64,000 nt of DNA. Source: Burkholderiaceae bacterium (lineage in GTDB: Bacteria; Pseudomonadota; Gammaproteobacteria; Burkholderiales; Burkholderiaceae_F). Of this stretch, positions 16,353 to 25,752 are shown in pieces. The stretch is from assembly GCA_019236735.1 (NCBI GenBank), contig JAFAIM010000060.1, positions 62,001 through 126,000 on the forward strand, given 5' to 3'. The notes under the pieces were generated by a model that saw only the letters and a program-made list of their open reading frames with translations, did no database searches and was not told the DNA's origin. The translations under genes were made by a program, and so were the position numbers. The number at the start of each line of letters is the position of its first letter. Positions within the stretch are counted from its first letter, which is position 1.

Positions 16353-17368
16353 ACATATCCGGCCAAGCCGGCGCCACACTGGTTGAATTGATGATCGCGA
16401 TGACGTTGGCGCTGCTGCTGTCGGGGGCGGCGGCGATGATCGCGATCAACAGCAAGTCGGTGTTCCGTGCCAACTCGGCTGTTGCGCGGCTTCAAGACAA
16501 TGCGCGATTCGCGCTCGACACGCTGTCGCGCGATTTGCGGATGGCGGGCTTCAACGGGTGCGCGGGGAGCAGCACATCGACCGCGAGCAAGCTCAACGCG
16601 GCCGGCTTCCAATATCTGTATTCGAACGGGCTGCTGGGTTTTCACGCGATAGGCGCCGGCTGGGCGCCTGCGTTGGACGCCAGCATCAGTGCGCTTGCGC
16701 CGTCGCCAATGGCCGGAACCGACGTGATGACGGTGCGCACCATCAGCGGCAGCCCGATCGCCTTGACCGCGGCGATGGCCGGCTCGACCGGGGCGCTCAC
16801 GGTCGATCCGGCAAGCGGTCTGGCGCTGGGCGACATCGTGATGGCTTCGAACTGCTCGAATTCGGTCATGTTCGAAATCACGGCGGATCCGAGCCTCGGT
16901 TCGATCGCACACTCCACAGGCGGGCCGGTACCGGGCAACGCCACTGCAGATCTCGGCGTCAGCTTCGGCACCGATGCGTCCGTGTACCGGTTCGTGACAC
17001 ACACCTACTACGTTGCGCCGAGCGTGCTGCAGCCGGGGACCGATTCGCTCTGGCTGTACAGCGTGCCGAACTATGGCGGCACGGCCAATCCGCACGAGAT
17101 GGTCGAAGGCGTGCAGAACATCGGATTGTTGTTCGGCGAGGATACCGACGGCGACGGCGTTCCGAACCGCTACGTCACCGCCGATGCCGTTGGCACGTGG
17201 GCCAACGTGGTCGCAATCCGGGTCGAGCTGTTGATGCAGACGGTCCAGAACAATCTGGCGACCTCGGCGCAGCCGTACACGTTCAACGGGGTGGCGACGG
17301 TGCCGTCGGACCTGCGTATCCGCACCGTGATGAATTCCACCATTTCGGTTCGCAACAGGAATCCGTAA
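16349..17368 (+). CDS. pilW: Type IV pilus minor pilin PilW
   Basis: 339 aa, start coupled to pilV by ATGA. The prepilin motif is QAG|ATLVELMIAMTLAL with Glu at +5. The middle shows LQDNARFALDTLSRDLRMAGFNGC, the hallmark of the PilW family, followed by a large beta-rich domain typical of this longest minor pilin. It belongs to the pilus tip-priming complex with FimT, PilV, PilX and PilY1. PilX starts three bases later. Confidence 0.9.
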   Translation: MNISGQAGATLVELMIAMTLALLLSGAAAMIAINSKSVFRANSAVARLQDNARFALDTLSRDLRMAGFNGCAGSSTSTASKLNAAGFQYLYSNGLLGFHAIGAGWAPALDASISALAPSPMAGTDVMTVRTISGSPIALTAAMAGSTGALTVDPASGLALGDIVMASNCSNSVMFEITADPSLGSIAHSTGGPVPGNATADLGVSFGTDASVYRFVTHTYYVAPSVLQPGTDSLWLYSVPNYGGTANPHEMVEGVQNIGLLFGEDTDGDGVPNRYVTADAVGTWANVVAIRVELLMQTVQNNLATSAQPYTFNGVATVPSDLRIRTVMNSTISVRNRNP

Positions 17369-17370
17369 CG

Positions 17371-17952
17371 ATGAAACACAACAGCTGCGCAGATGCTGCG
17401 AGGGCGCGACAGGCTCAGCGCGGACTGTCGCTGATCATTACGCTGGTGATGCTGGTCGGAATCACTCTGCTCGGCCTGGCGGCGATCGGTGGCACCGTGA
17501 TGCAGGAAAAAATCGCGGGCAACACGCGCGACATGAATCTTGCCTTTCAGGCGGTCGAAGCCGGGCTGCGCGACGCCGAAAGCGACATTTCCCGGAACAT
17601 CAGTTCCAGCGCGAATTTCACGTCCGGGTGCAGCCTGGGACTGTGCACACCCGCGTCGACCTGGCCGACTCCGACCTCCACGCCATTGTGGAAGCTGATC
17701 AATTGGAACGGCGGATCGACCCGCACCTACGGCGCATACACGGGTGCGGCGGCGCTGTCGCCCGACCTGGCGGCCCCACCGCTCTACGTGATCGAAAAAT
17801 TGAGCACCCAGAAACCCGGCCAGGGTGATTCCTTGGGGATCGGGCTGGCGCCGAACATCGGCTCTGGCACGTACTACCGCACCACCGTGTACGCCACCGG
17901 GGGTCGCCCCGACACGCATGTTGTTGCTCAGTCCGTTTACTTGAAGCACTGA
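17371..17952 (+). CDS. pilX: Type IV pilus assembly protein PilX
   Basis: 193 aa from the ATG at 17371, two bases after the pilW stop. The leader ends QRG|LSLIITLVMLVGITLLG and, as in the PilX family, lacks Glu at +5. The PilX segment QEKIAGNTRDMNLAFQAVEAGLRDAE is clear. It is thought to bridge the minor pilins with PilY1. PilY1 begins three bases downstream. Confidence 0.88.
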   Translation: MKHNSCADAARARQAQRGLSLIITLVMLVGITLLGLAAIGGTVMQEKIAGNTRDMNLAFQAVEAGLRDAESDISRNISSSANFTSGCSLGLCTPASTWPTPTSTPLWKLINWNGGSTRTYGAYTGAAALSPDLAAPPLYVIEKLSTQKPGQGDSLGIGLAPNIGSGTYYRTTVYATGGRPDTHVVAQSVYLKH

Positions 17953-17955
17953 GCG

Positions 17956-20900
17956 ATGCTGAAGCAGCGGCTGATGCTTTTCGGCCTGACCGCAGCGGCG
18001 CTGGTTCCGGCCGCCGAAGCCGCTGGGCTGCCGGGCTACCTGAATTTGGCGCAGTACCCGTTGTTCCTGTCGGGCAACGTGGCGCCCAACGTGCTCGTGC
18101 TGTACGACAACTCCGAGTCGATGGATGGAACGATGGCCGGCAAATTGATCGCCGGCAGCGATCCAACGACGCGCGGCAATATCGCGCGCAGCGTGATCAC
18201 CAGCACGATTTCCAGCTATCGGACTTCTTTCAACTGGGGTTTGGCCAGTTTCCAGCACGACGGCGACGGCGCCAGCCGCCCGGCCGGCACGCTGTACAAC
18301 ACGTTTGCGTACTACTTTGGCGATTCGTCCACGCCGCCCAGCCCGACCGCGATGGTTTTCACCAACGATTGCGTCAACGGCATCTCGGCCTCCAATGCGG
18401 GCGAGCGCTGCATCGCCAACCCGCAGCCGGTCAATGGGTACTCGTATATCACCTATGCCGCGTCCGGCGACGATCCGGACATCAACGACGTGCTGTATTA
18501 CGGCGGAAACTTCACCAACTTGTGGGGAATCGGCATCAACGGGACCACCAGTTATAACGTGTACTCGAGCCGCAATGCCACGTCCAACGCCACCAGCTGG
18601 ACCAGCGCCGATTTCAGCACGAGCGGCTGCGGCATTTGCGGCACTTGGGGCTTCACGCCGACCGATGCCGGCTTCCTTCCGTCTACCCCTCCGTATCCAC
18701 GCCAGTTTTGGGTCCCGCGCGCCTGGGGGTACCTGAACAATCCAAGCGGTGCCGCCCGCATCTGGGAAACGGTGCAGCCGGATTCGACCGCGCACTACAA
18801 CCGATTGATGACGCTGCTGGCTCCCGAGACCGGCACCTGGAACAGCGGCGAGCTGAAAAACGCGTCCGTGTACACGCCGCTGCGCGGCAGCGTCAAGACC
18901 GCCGGCCAGTACTTCGCGGGGACCAGCGGCAACACCAGCCCGATCACGCTGTCGTGCCAGAAGAATTTCGTGCTGCTCGCTACCGACGGCAATCCGACCG
19001 CGGAACTCGACGGCAGCATGTATCCGCCGGCGCAGATGGTCAACACGTACAACGCGGCCAGCGGGACGTGGACATTCTCCCAGGCGGCGCAGGACGTGTT
19101 CCCACAGATCAGCGCTTTGCGCAGCACTGTGTTCAACGGCACAACCTATGACGTCCAGACCTACGTGGTTGGATTGGGTGACACCGTTCAGAACCCCGGG
19201 TCCATCGCGGTACTCAACCAGTTTGCGCTGCTAGGGGGAACCGGGGCTGCGTACCTCGCAACCGACAGCAACAGCCTGGCTACGGCGTTTGCCACGATCA
19301 GCAGCGACATCGTCAGCAAGGTGGCGTCCGATTCAGCGGTCGCGTTGAACGCCGGCTCGTGGTCCAACGGCGAAGATCTGTACCAGGCGCGCTTCGGCAG
19401 CGCCGGATGGAGCGGTCAGCTGCTCGCGCTGCCGATCAGTTCGACCGGGCAGCTGGGCACGCAACAGTGGGATTCCGGCCAGGTTCTGAACGGTCAGGAC
19501 TGGTCGAGCGGGCGTCAGATTCTGACGTTCAAGCCTTCGGGCACGGCCGGCGCACAGGGAATCGCGTTCCGTTGGCCGGTCAACGCATCCAGACCGACCG
19601 CCACCGAGCTGGATCCGTCGCAAGTGACGGCGTTGAACACGAGCTCTACCGGAAGCGTGGACGGCTACGGCTCTCTGCGCTTGCAATACTTGCGTGGCCA
19701 GCGAAGCAACGAGCAGGCAGGCTGTCCGACCTGCACGCCGGCCTTTCGCACGCGACCGACATCGGTGCTCGGCGACCTGATCGACTCGGCGCCGTATTAC
19801 GTGGCGGCGCCCGCGTACGGTTACCCCGATACGATGGAATCGGTTCCGTACAGCTCGTTCGCTACGGCCTACGCGGGACGCACGCCGATGCTCTATGTTG
19901 GCGGCAACGACGGCATGCTGCACGCGTTTGCGGCAGCGGACGGGCACGAGGTGCTCGCCTACGTTCCGGCGTCGGTGTTTGCCAACCTGAGCCAGCTCAC
20001 CGCCCCGAGCTATTCGCACCGCTTCTTTGTGGACGGCTCACCAACCGTCGGCGACGCTTTCTACGGCGGCCGCTGGCATACGCTGCTCGTGGGCGGCCTG
20101 CGGGCCGGCGGTCAGGCCATCTACGCGCTCGACGTGACCGACCCGAGCAGCTTCTCGGAACGCAACGCCGCGGGCATCGTCAACTGGGAATTCAGCGACG
20201 CCAACGACGCCGATCTGGGCGACACCTTCGGTGCTCCGCTGATCGTGAAGACCAACAACGGGCGCTGGTCCGTGATCATCAGCAGCGGCTACGACAATAC
20301 GCAGTCCGATGCGCACGCGAGCACGACCGGCGACGCATTCTTGTTCGTTCTCGATGCGCAGACGGGAGCCGTCACGGCCAAGATCGCAACGCATTCGGGA
20401 ACCGTCACAAGCCCGAACGGCTTGTCCGGGGCGATTGCGATCGATACGAATGGCGACGGAATCGCCGATACGGTCTATGCCGGCGACTTGCTGGGCAATC
20501 TGTGGAAGTTCGATATTTCGTCGTCGAGCCCAACGGCGTGGAAAGTTGCCTACGGCGCGCCGCTGTTCACCGACCCGAACCATCAGCCGATCACGAGCCG
20601 GCCCGACGTGACGCTGTTCCCGGGCGGCGGCTATCTGGTCGTGTTCGGGACCGGCCGCTACATCGATGTGACGGATACAACGACGACCGGTGCGCAGACC
20701 TTCTATGGCATACGCGACAACGGCGCGCCGGTCACTGGTTTGTCATCGCTGGTCAAGCAATCGGTGCTGGGAACGGCGGTGGGATCAGACGGCAACACGT
20801 ACCGGATTACCACGCATGCGGTCGGTCGGGCAACCCTCGACGCGGCTGAAAGCGGAGACAACGCGGTATCGACTGCGACCTATGCCGGCATGAACGGGTG

Positions 20901-21324
20901 GTACATGAGCCTGCCGGACGTCGGCGAACGGGTCATTGCCGATCCAGCGGTCCGTTCCGGGCGGGTGGTCTTCGTAACGCTGGAGCCCAATACCGCGACG
21001 TGCAGCTCCGGCGGCAGCGGCTGGGTGATGGACCTGGATGTCGCGACCGGGAACCGGTTGGATCGGGTCACGTTCGACACGAACAACGACTCGACCCTGA
21101 CCAACGCCGATTTGCTGAACTTTGGTGGAAACTCCGCGAACTCCAGCGGGGAGAAACTCGGGTCGATACCCGCTGATCCAGGCTTCATGCGAATGCCCGT
21201 GGTCTCGGGGCAGCAGCCGACCGAGAAAAAGTACATCAACACCTCGTCCGGACAGATCGCAGCGCCGACCGAAACGGCGGGCAGTGCGGTCAATCGCCGC
21301 GTTTCATGGGAGCAACTGCAATGA
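17956..21324 (+). CDS. pilY1: Type IV pilus tip adhesin/assembly protein PilY1
   Basis: 1122 aa with a signal peptide (LFGLTAAALVPAAEAAG). The N-terminal half contains a von Willebrand A-like fold with a MIDAS-type DNSESM motif. The C-terminal half is a beta-propeller: TPMLYVGGNDGMLHAFAAADG opens it, and a calcium-loop motif DTNGDGIADTVYAGD is followed by LGNLWKFD. In characterised PilY1 proteins that calcium site controls pilus extension versus retraction. Cysteines near the middle (GCPTCTP) may be disulfide bonded. The stop is coupled to a small secreted protein by ATGA. Confidence 0.92.
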   Translation: MLKQRLMLFGLTAAALVPAAEAAGLPGYLNLAQYPLFLSGNVAPNVLVLYDNSESMDGTMAGKLIAGSDPTTRGNIARSVITSTISSYRTSFNWGLASFQHDGDGASRPAGTLYNTFAYYFGDSSTPPSPTAMVFTNDCVNGISASNAGERCIANPQPVNGYSYITYAASGDDPDINDVLYYGGNFTNLWGIGINGTTSYNVYSSRNATSNATSWTSADFSTSGCGICGTWGFTPTDAGFLPSTPPYPRQFWVPRAWGYLNNPSGAARIWETVQPDSTAHYNRLMTLLAPETGTWNSGELKNASVYTPLRGSVKTAGQYFAGTSGNTSPITLSCQKNFVLLATDGNPTAELDGSMYPPAQMVNTYNAASGTWTFSQAAQDVFPQISALRSTVFNGTTYDVQTYVVGLGDTVQNPGSIAVLNQFALLGGTGAAYLATDSNSLATAFATISSDIVSKVASDSAVALNAGSWSNGEDLYQARFGSAGWSGQLLALPISSTGQLGTQQWDSGQVLNGQDWSSGRQILTFKPSGTAGAQGIAFRWPVNASRPTATELDPSQVTALNTSSTGSVDGYGSLRLQYLRGQRSNEQAGCPTCTPAFRTRPTSVLGDLIDSAPYYVAAPAYGYPDTMESVPYSSFATAYAGRTPMLYVGGNDGMLHAFAAADGHEVLAYVPASVFANLSQLTAPSYSHRFFVDGSPTVGDAFYGGRWHTLLVGGLRAGGQAIYALDVTDPSSFSERNAAGIVNWEFSDANDADLGDTFGAPLIVKTNNGRWSVIISSGYDNTQSDAHASTTGDAFLFVLDAQTGAVTAKIATHSGTVTSPNGLSGAIAIDTNGDGIADTVYAGDLLGNLWKFDISSSSPTAWKVAYGAPLFTDPNHQPITSRPDVTLFPGGGYLVVFGTGRYIDVTDTTTTGAQTFYGIRDNGAPVTGLSSLVKQSVLGTAVGSDGNTYRITTHAVGRATLDAAESGDNAVSTATYAGMNGWYMSLPDVGERVIADPAVRSGRVVFVTLEPNTATCSSGGSGWVMDLDVATGNRLDRVTFDTNNDSTLTNADLLNFGGNSANSSGEKLGSIPADPGFMRMPVVSGQQPTEKKYINTSSGQIAAPTETAGSAVNRRVSWEQLQ

Positions 21325-21692
21325 ACCGCCTGGCAGGCGCAAAGACGCTGGTGCTGACATCGATGCTGCTGTGCTCGACGGCGTGGGCGGTCCAGGTTGT
21401 CGGCGACTCAGGGTCCCGAAACTCGATGCGGCCGATCGATGCGAACGCGTCCAGCATGCGCGACGACAGCAACGCGATGGCCACTGGCGTGATCGACGCG
21501 ATCGACGCTGACACCGGTCGCATTGTGATCAACGCGGTTGCGCTGCGTTTCGATCCGGCCAGCGTGCTCGTATTCAGTTCCAGCGGCACGCGCCTATCCC
21601 CATCCGCGCTGCACAGCCATCAGAACGTCGGCTTCCTATTGGATCGAAAGGATCCGGCCCATCCGGCGGTACGGGTCTTGTATTTGAAATGA
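21321..21692 (+). CDS. Small secreted protein of the pilin operon, unknown function
   Basis: 123 aa from the ATG at 21321, which overlaps the pilY1 stop and is preceded by GGGAG; the track's 21306 start is out-competed by this coupling. A signal peptide is clear (TLVLTSMLLCSTAWA), after which the mature part is about 97 residues. It contains a strand-rich segment (ATGVIDAIDADTGRIVINAVALRFDPASVLVF) that looks like a small beta-barrel or OB-like repeat. I recognise no named family. Its position between pilY1 and pilE, overlapping both, suggests a periplasmic role in pilus biogenesis. Confidence 0.7.
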   Translation: MNRLAGAKTLVLTSMLLCSTAWAVQVVGDSGSRNSMRPIDANASSMRDDSNAMATGVIDAIDADTGRIVINAVALRFDPASVLVFSSSGTRLSPSALHSHQNVGFLLDRKDPAHPAVRVLYLK

Positions 21693-22144
21693 GCCGCTGC
21701 GGCGCGCAGCGACCGTCAACGGAACACGCGGGCGATTCGATGGGAAGACGGCAACAGGGAATGACGCTGATCGAGCTGCTGATCGTGATGATCGTGGTCG
21801 CGATCCTGGCCTCGGTGGCGATACCGTCGTATGTGAGCTCCGTTCAGAAATCGCACAGAACGGACGCAAAGACGGCGCTGACGGCCTCGGCGCAGGCAAT
21901 GGAGCGCTGGTTCACACAGTCCAACACCTATGCGAACGTAGCGGTCGGCAGCAACGGCGTCTTCCGAGCTTCGGCCAACGGCTATTACACGATCAGTTTC
22001 GGCGCGGGCGGCGCCACCAACACCAACGCCACCGGCTACCAGCTCGTTGCCACGCCAGTAGGATCGCAGGCGGGCGATCCATGCGGCGCCCTCACGCTGG
22101 ATCAGGCCGACAACCGAGGCGCAGCGACGAACGGCTGCTGGTGA
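21689..22144 (+). CDS. pilE: Type IV pilin-like protein PilE
   Basis: 151 aa from the ATG at 21689 (ATGA overlap) or 134 aa from the ATG at 21740, which gives the usual short leader GRRQQG. The cleavage site is QQG|MTLIELLIVMIVVAIL with Glu at +5. The C-terminus has two cysteines (DPCGAL, TNGCW) at the D-loop position, and YYTISFGAGG is typical of PilE-type minor pilins. It is the last gene of the operon and is followed by a stem-loop. Because it travels with the minor-pilin genes it is more likely a minor pilin of the PilE type than the major pilin PilA. Confidence 0.88.
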   Translation: MSRCGAQRPSTEHAGDSMGRRQQGMTLIELLIVMIVVAILASVAIPSYVSSVQKSHRTDAKTALTASAQAMERWFTQSNTYANVAVGSNGVFRASANGYYTISFGAGGATNTNATGYQLVATPVGSQAGDPCGALTLDQADNRGAATNGCW

Positions 22145-22156
22145 TGGATGTCGTAG

Positions 22157-22177
22157 TGGGTCTCGAGACCCATTTTT
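22157..22177 (+). terminator. Terminator after the pilin operon
   Basis: TGGGTCTCGAGACCCA is a 16-bp perfect palindrome followed by TTTTT, 12 bp after the pilE stop. About 165 bp with no further gene separate it from rmuC. Confidence 0.65.
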
Positions 22178-22342
22178 CGCTCGCAAAAGATTCGCGCGAA
22201 AAGAACACCCAATACCGAGCATTCTTGCAGAACGCTGGCGGGCACAATATTTTCTTATGCGCGTTCGGGCTGGCTAACGAACTGAGCATCGAAGCGCTGC
22301 CAGCTGCGCGACAGGACAAGAGCAACTTTGCGGGTGGTGCGC

Positions 22343-24049
22343 ATGATGCAACTCGACCAGTACACCCTTCTCGGCGCCTTCCTTATCGGACTCGTTCTCG
22401 GCGGCTCGCTTGCTTGGATCGTGGGGCGCGGCAGAAGGCGGTCCCAGATCGATGTCGCGGTGGCGCAGGCGCAAGCAGCAGCCAATGTCCGCGCCGCCGC
22501 AGCGGGAACGCGCGCCGAGCAGGCAGAAGCGGCGCGACTGCAGATGCAGTCCGAAAGAAACGATGCACGTTCGCGAGCCGATCAGTTCCAAACGGAGCTT
22601 GCGACGGCAGGCAAACAGAACGCGCAGCTTGCGGAACGCGCCGCGCGGATTCCGATTTTGGAAGCCGACTTTGCGAAACTGCGAGCGGAGCTTGACGCCG
22701 CCAACCAGGCTCTCGCGGGCCTGCGTGAGGCGAGCGGTGGCACGATCGCGCAACTGACCGCCGACCTTCAAGCGGCTCGCGACAACCTCTCCGCGGCGAC
22801 TTCCAAGCTGGAGACCTCGCAGCAGAATCGCACGTCGGTGGAGACGGGCAACTCACAGCTGAAGGCGGACCTGGCGGTTGTGCGGCAACAGTTGGACGCC
22901 GAGCGGCGCGGCTTCGAGGAAAAGCTGCGGATGATGTCCGAGGCCCGCGACGCGTTGACCAACCAGTTCAAAGCTCTGGCCGGCGACATCCTCGAGGAAA
23001 AATCGAAACGCTTCACCGAGCAGAATCAGTCGAACCTGAACCAGCTGCTCGATCCGCTGCGGACGAAAATCGGCGAGTTTCAGGCGAGAGTGGAGCAGGT
23101 GCACGACCAAGAGGGCAAGGACCGCTCGACCCTGCTGGAGCAGGTTCGCCAGCTGCAGGCCCTAAACCAGATTCTGAGCGAAGACGCAAAGAACCTGACG
23201 ACGGCGTTGAAGGGCTCATCGAAGTCGCACGGCAATTGGGGCGAGCTGGTTCTGGAGCGGCTGTTGGAGACTTCCGGCCTTCGCAAAGGCGAGGAATACG
23301 TCGCGCAGGAATCGCAGGTCACTTCAGACGGAAGGAAGCAACAAGCGGACGTCGTCATCAACCTTCCCGACGAGAAGCGTCTGATCATCGACTCCAAGGT
23401 TTCGCTGACCGCATACGAGCGTTACGTCTCATCGGAGACAGAGGGCGAGCGCGAAGTGGCGCTGCGGCAGCACCTGCAGTCGGTTCGAACGCACATTCGA
23501 ACGCTGTCGGAGAAGGACTACCCGGCGCTGTACGGTTTGAAATCGGTCGATTTCGCGCTGATGTTCGTACCGATCGAACCGGCCTTCGTGCTTGCGGTCA
23601 CCAGCGATCGGGATCTGTTCGCGGAAGCCTGGCACAGCAACGTCGCGCTGGTCAGCCCTTCGACCTTGTTCTTCGTATTGCGAACGGTTGCGCATATCTG
23701 GCGCCAGGAGGCCCAGGGTCGCAACGCGTTGGAAATCGCCAAGCGCGGCGCGGAACTGTACGACCGGCTGGTTGGCTTCGTCGAAGACCTTAAGAGGGTG
23801 GGCGAACGAATCGGCGACGCCCAGGATGCGTACGTTTCCGCCCAGAAACGCCTTTCAGTCGGCAAGGACAACGTGATTCGCCAGGCCGAGATGCTCAGGG
23901 AATTGGGAATCAGCCCGAGCAAGCAGCTCCCGCAACCTTTCGTCGATCAGGCCCACGCAGACGAGGAATTGGCGAAACTGATCGGCTCCGGCGCGCTGCG
24001 CGGCGAGCAGGTCTTTTCGGCAGAACGTTCGTCGTCGGCGACCTTATAG
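22343..24049 (+). CDS. rmuC: DNA recombination protein RmuC
   Basis: 568 aa from the ATG at 22343; the track's TTG start at 22328 is five codons earlier. One N-terminal membrane segment (TLLGAFLIGLVLGGSLAWIVG) is followed by a long coiled coil (residues ~30-235). The RmuC core comes next, with KSHGNWGELVLERLLETSGL, DVVINLPDEKRLIIDSKVSL and DFALMFVPIEPAF. The core is a restriction-endonuclease-like fold, and RmuC limits inversions at short inverted repeats in E. coli. The gene ends with TAG and overlaps the 3' end of a convergent small ORF by six bases. Confidence 0.93.
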   Translation: MMQLDQYTLLGAFLIGLVLGGSLAWIVGRGRRRSQIDVAVAQAQAAANVRAAAAGTRAEQAEAARLQMQSERNDARSRADQFQTELATAGKQNAQLAERAARIPILEADFAKLRAELDAANQALAGLREASGGTIAQLTADLQAARDNLSAATSKLETSQQNRTSVETGNSQLKADLAVVRQQLDAERRGFEEKLRMMSEARDALTNQFKALAGDILEEKSKRFTEQNQSNLNQLLDPLRTKIGEFQARVEQVHDQEGKDRSTLLEQVRQLQALNQILSEDAKNLTTALKGSSKSHGNWGELVLERLLETSGLRKGEEYVAQESQVTSDGRKQQADVVINLPDEKRLIIDSKVSLTAYERYVSSETEGEREVALRQHLQSVRTHIRTLSEKDYPALYGLKSVDFALMFVPIEPAFVLAVTSDRDLFAEAWHSNVALVSPSTLFFVLRTVAHIWRQEAQGRNALEIAKRGAELYDRLVGFVEDLKRVGERIGDAQDAYVSAQKRLSVGKDNVIRQAEMLRELGISPSKQLPQPFVDQAHADEELAKLIGSGALRGEQVFSAERSSSATL

Positions 24050-24355
24050 CGTGCAGCGAACGCCGCGCTCGGCCAGTTCGATCCGGGCGACCAGGCTGGA
24101 CAGCGGCTCGTCGATATCGCAATCGACGCCGAAGCAGGAGAACACCAGGTCCTTGACCCGGATGCGCCACGCCATCGCGCTTAAGGATGGGGGGCCGTCG
24201 CGCAGGGTGCAGCCCTCGAAATCGGACAGCGCCGTCGATTCGTTGATCGCGCTCGGCTCGCCATCGAACAGCTGCCGGAGCACCCGATTGGCCATTACCG
24301 CCCACGTTTCGTCCTTGCGCGCGGCCTGGCCCGAACCCGAAACCTGCGGGTGCAT
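24044..24355 (-). CDS. Small protein of unknown function
   Basis: 103 aa from the ATG at 24355-24353; the long track ORF (271 aa) is an artefact running into the HD-GYP gene. The sequence (ALSDFEGCTLRDGPPSLSAMAWRIRVKDLVFSCFGVDCDIDEPLSSLVARIELAERGVRC) looks like a compact globular domain with four cysteines. I know no family for it. It faces rmuC tail to tail and lies downstream of the HD-GYP gene on the same strand, ~200 bp apart. Confidence rests on codon pattern only. Confidence 0.45.
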   Translation of the reverse strand: MHPQVSGSGQAARKDETWAVMANRVLRQLFDGEPSAINESTALSDFEGCTLRDGPPSLSAMAWRIRVKDLVFSCFGVDCDIDEPLSSLVARIELAERGVRCTL

Positions 24356-24554
24356 CTGAAGCGCTCCTTGCCGCCCGCGGATAGGGCGATCGACTGCAAC
24401 AATCCAAACATCGTCCTGCCCTCGGGAATTTTTAGCCCGGCAGCACACGTTCCGTTCTGTCGAAATGAGACCGTGCGCCGCTCGATATTCCGCGGTTCGC
24501 AATCCAGCGCCGAAAATTGGCGCCGATTCGACAAAACCTGAAGGAACGGTCGCG

Positions 24555-25586
24555 TCAGTCGGCGTAGCGATGCATGACGTCGACCGCGTCGCTCCATCGC
24601 TCCAGGATCGCGTCGACGCATTGCGGATCGAAATGCCCGCCGCGACCTTCGACGAGGTAGCCACGCGCACGCTCGATCGGCCAAGCCGGCTTGTATGGCC
24701 GAACCGATGTGAGCGCGTCCAGGACGTCGGCGACGGCGACGATGCGTCCGTGCAGGGGAATATCCTCCCCCGAGCGTCCAAGCGGATAGCCGGAGCCGTC
24801 GAACTTCTCGTGGTGCGAATGCGCGATGACCGCGCCGGCCTGCAGCACCGGCGAGGCATGCGTGCTCAGGATCTGCCATCCGATCGTGGTGTGCTGCTGC
24901 ATCACCGAGCGCTCTTCGCTCGTCAGCGGCCCCGGTTTGAGCAAGATGCTGTCGGGCGTTCCGATCTTGCCGAGGTCGTGCAGTGGTGCCGCCTGCTCCA
25001 GCAGGTCCTGCTCCTGCGTCGTCATCCCCAGCCGATCGCCGATCAGCCGCGCATAGCTGGCCATTCGCACGATGTGGGCGCCGGTTTCCGGGTCGCGGTA
25101 TTCGGCTGCGCGCGCCAGCGCGAGCAGGGTGTCGCGTTCGTTGGCCTTGATCTCTTCGGTCCTCTTCGCGACCTGGTCGGCCAGAGACTCCGCGCGGTTG
25201 GCGAGCTGCCGATAGGCCTGGCGCAGCTTCAGCATGTTGCGGATTCGCACCAGGAATTCGGTTGCCTCGACCGGCTTGCACACAAAGTCGGTCGCCCCCG
25301 CTTCCAGGGCTCGTCGCCGGATCGAACGGTCGTCTGCTCCGGTGACCATCACGATCGGCACCTCGCTGCGGCCGGGAAGGGCGCGCACGCGCTGCACAAA
25401 CTCGATGCCGTCCATTCCCGGCATCATGTAATCCACCACGTACAGGTCCGGCTCGGCATTGCTGCAGTACGCCAGACTCTCCCGGGCGTCGGCGAAGGCA
25501 CGGGCATGGTTGCCCGGCAGGCTCTCTACGAGAGTAGACAGGACCTCACGATTGATCTCGTTGTCGTCGACGATCAGAACTTCCAT
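24555..25586 (-). CDS. Response regulator with HD-GYP domain (RpfG-type c-di-GMP phosphodiesterase)
   Basis: 343 aa. The receiver domain (VLIVDDNEINREVL, phospho-Asp in YVVDYMMPGMDG, Lys in FVCKPVEA) is joined by a coiled coil to an HD-GYP domain. That domain has HIVRMASYA, the HD pair in APLHDLGKIG, SHHEKFDGSGYP and DVLDALTSVRPYK. These residues bind the metal centre that hydrolyses c-di-GMP to GMP. The domain order matches RpfG. It is divergent from a hybrid kinase gene whose start is about 170 bp away, so the kinase is the likely phosphodonor. Confidence 0.92.
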   Translation of the reverse strand: MEVLIVDDNEINREVLSTLVESLPGNHARAFADARESLAYCSNAEPDLYVVDYMMPGMDGIEFVQRVRALPGRSEVPIVMVTGADDRSIRRRALEAGATDFVCKPVEATEFLVRIRNMLKLRQAYRQLANRAESLADQVAKRTEEIKANERDTLLALARAAEYRDPETGAHIVRMASYARLIGDRLGMTTQEQDLLEQAAPLHDLGKIGTPDSILLKPGPLTSEERSVMQQHTTIGWQILSTHASPVLQAGAVIAHSHHEKFDGSGYPLGRSGEDIPLHGRIVAVADVLDALTSVRPYKPAWPIERARGYLVEGRGGHFDPQCVDAILERWSDAVDVMHRYAD

Positions 25587-25752
25587 TCAGATTCCCCGTA
25601 CGCTACGAAGGTATTTCTCCTCCCTCCCGATTCGCGGATACTCTGGCGCTCAATGGTGCTGGGCGCGTTAATGAAAATATGCTACCCCCGGGCCGTTTTT
25701 CCGCAAGCTCCGCGTGCGATTGGCCGGGGGGTCTTGGGCTAGGCCGGCATCG

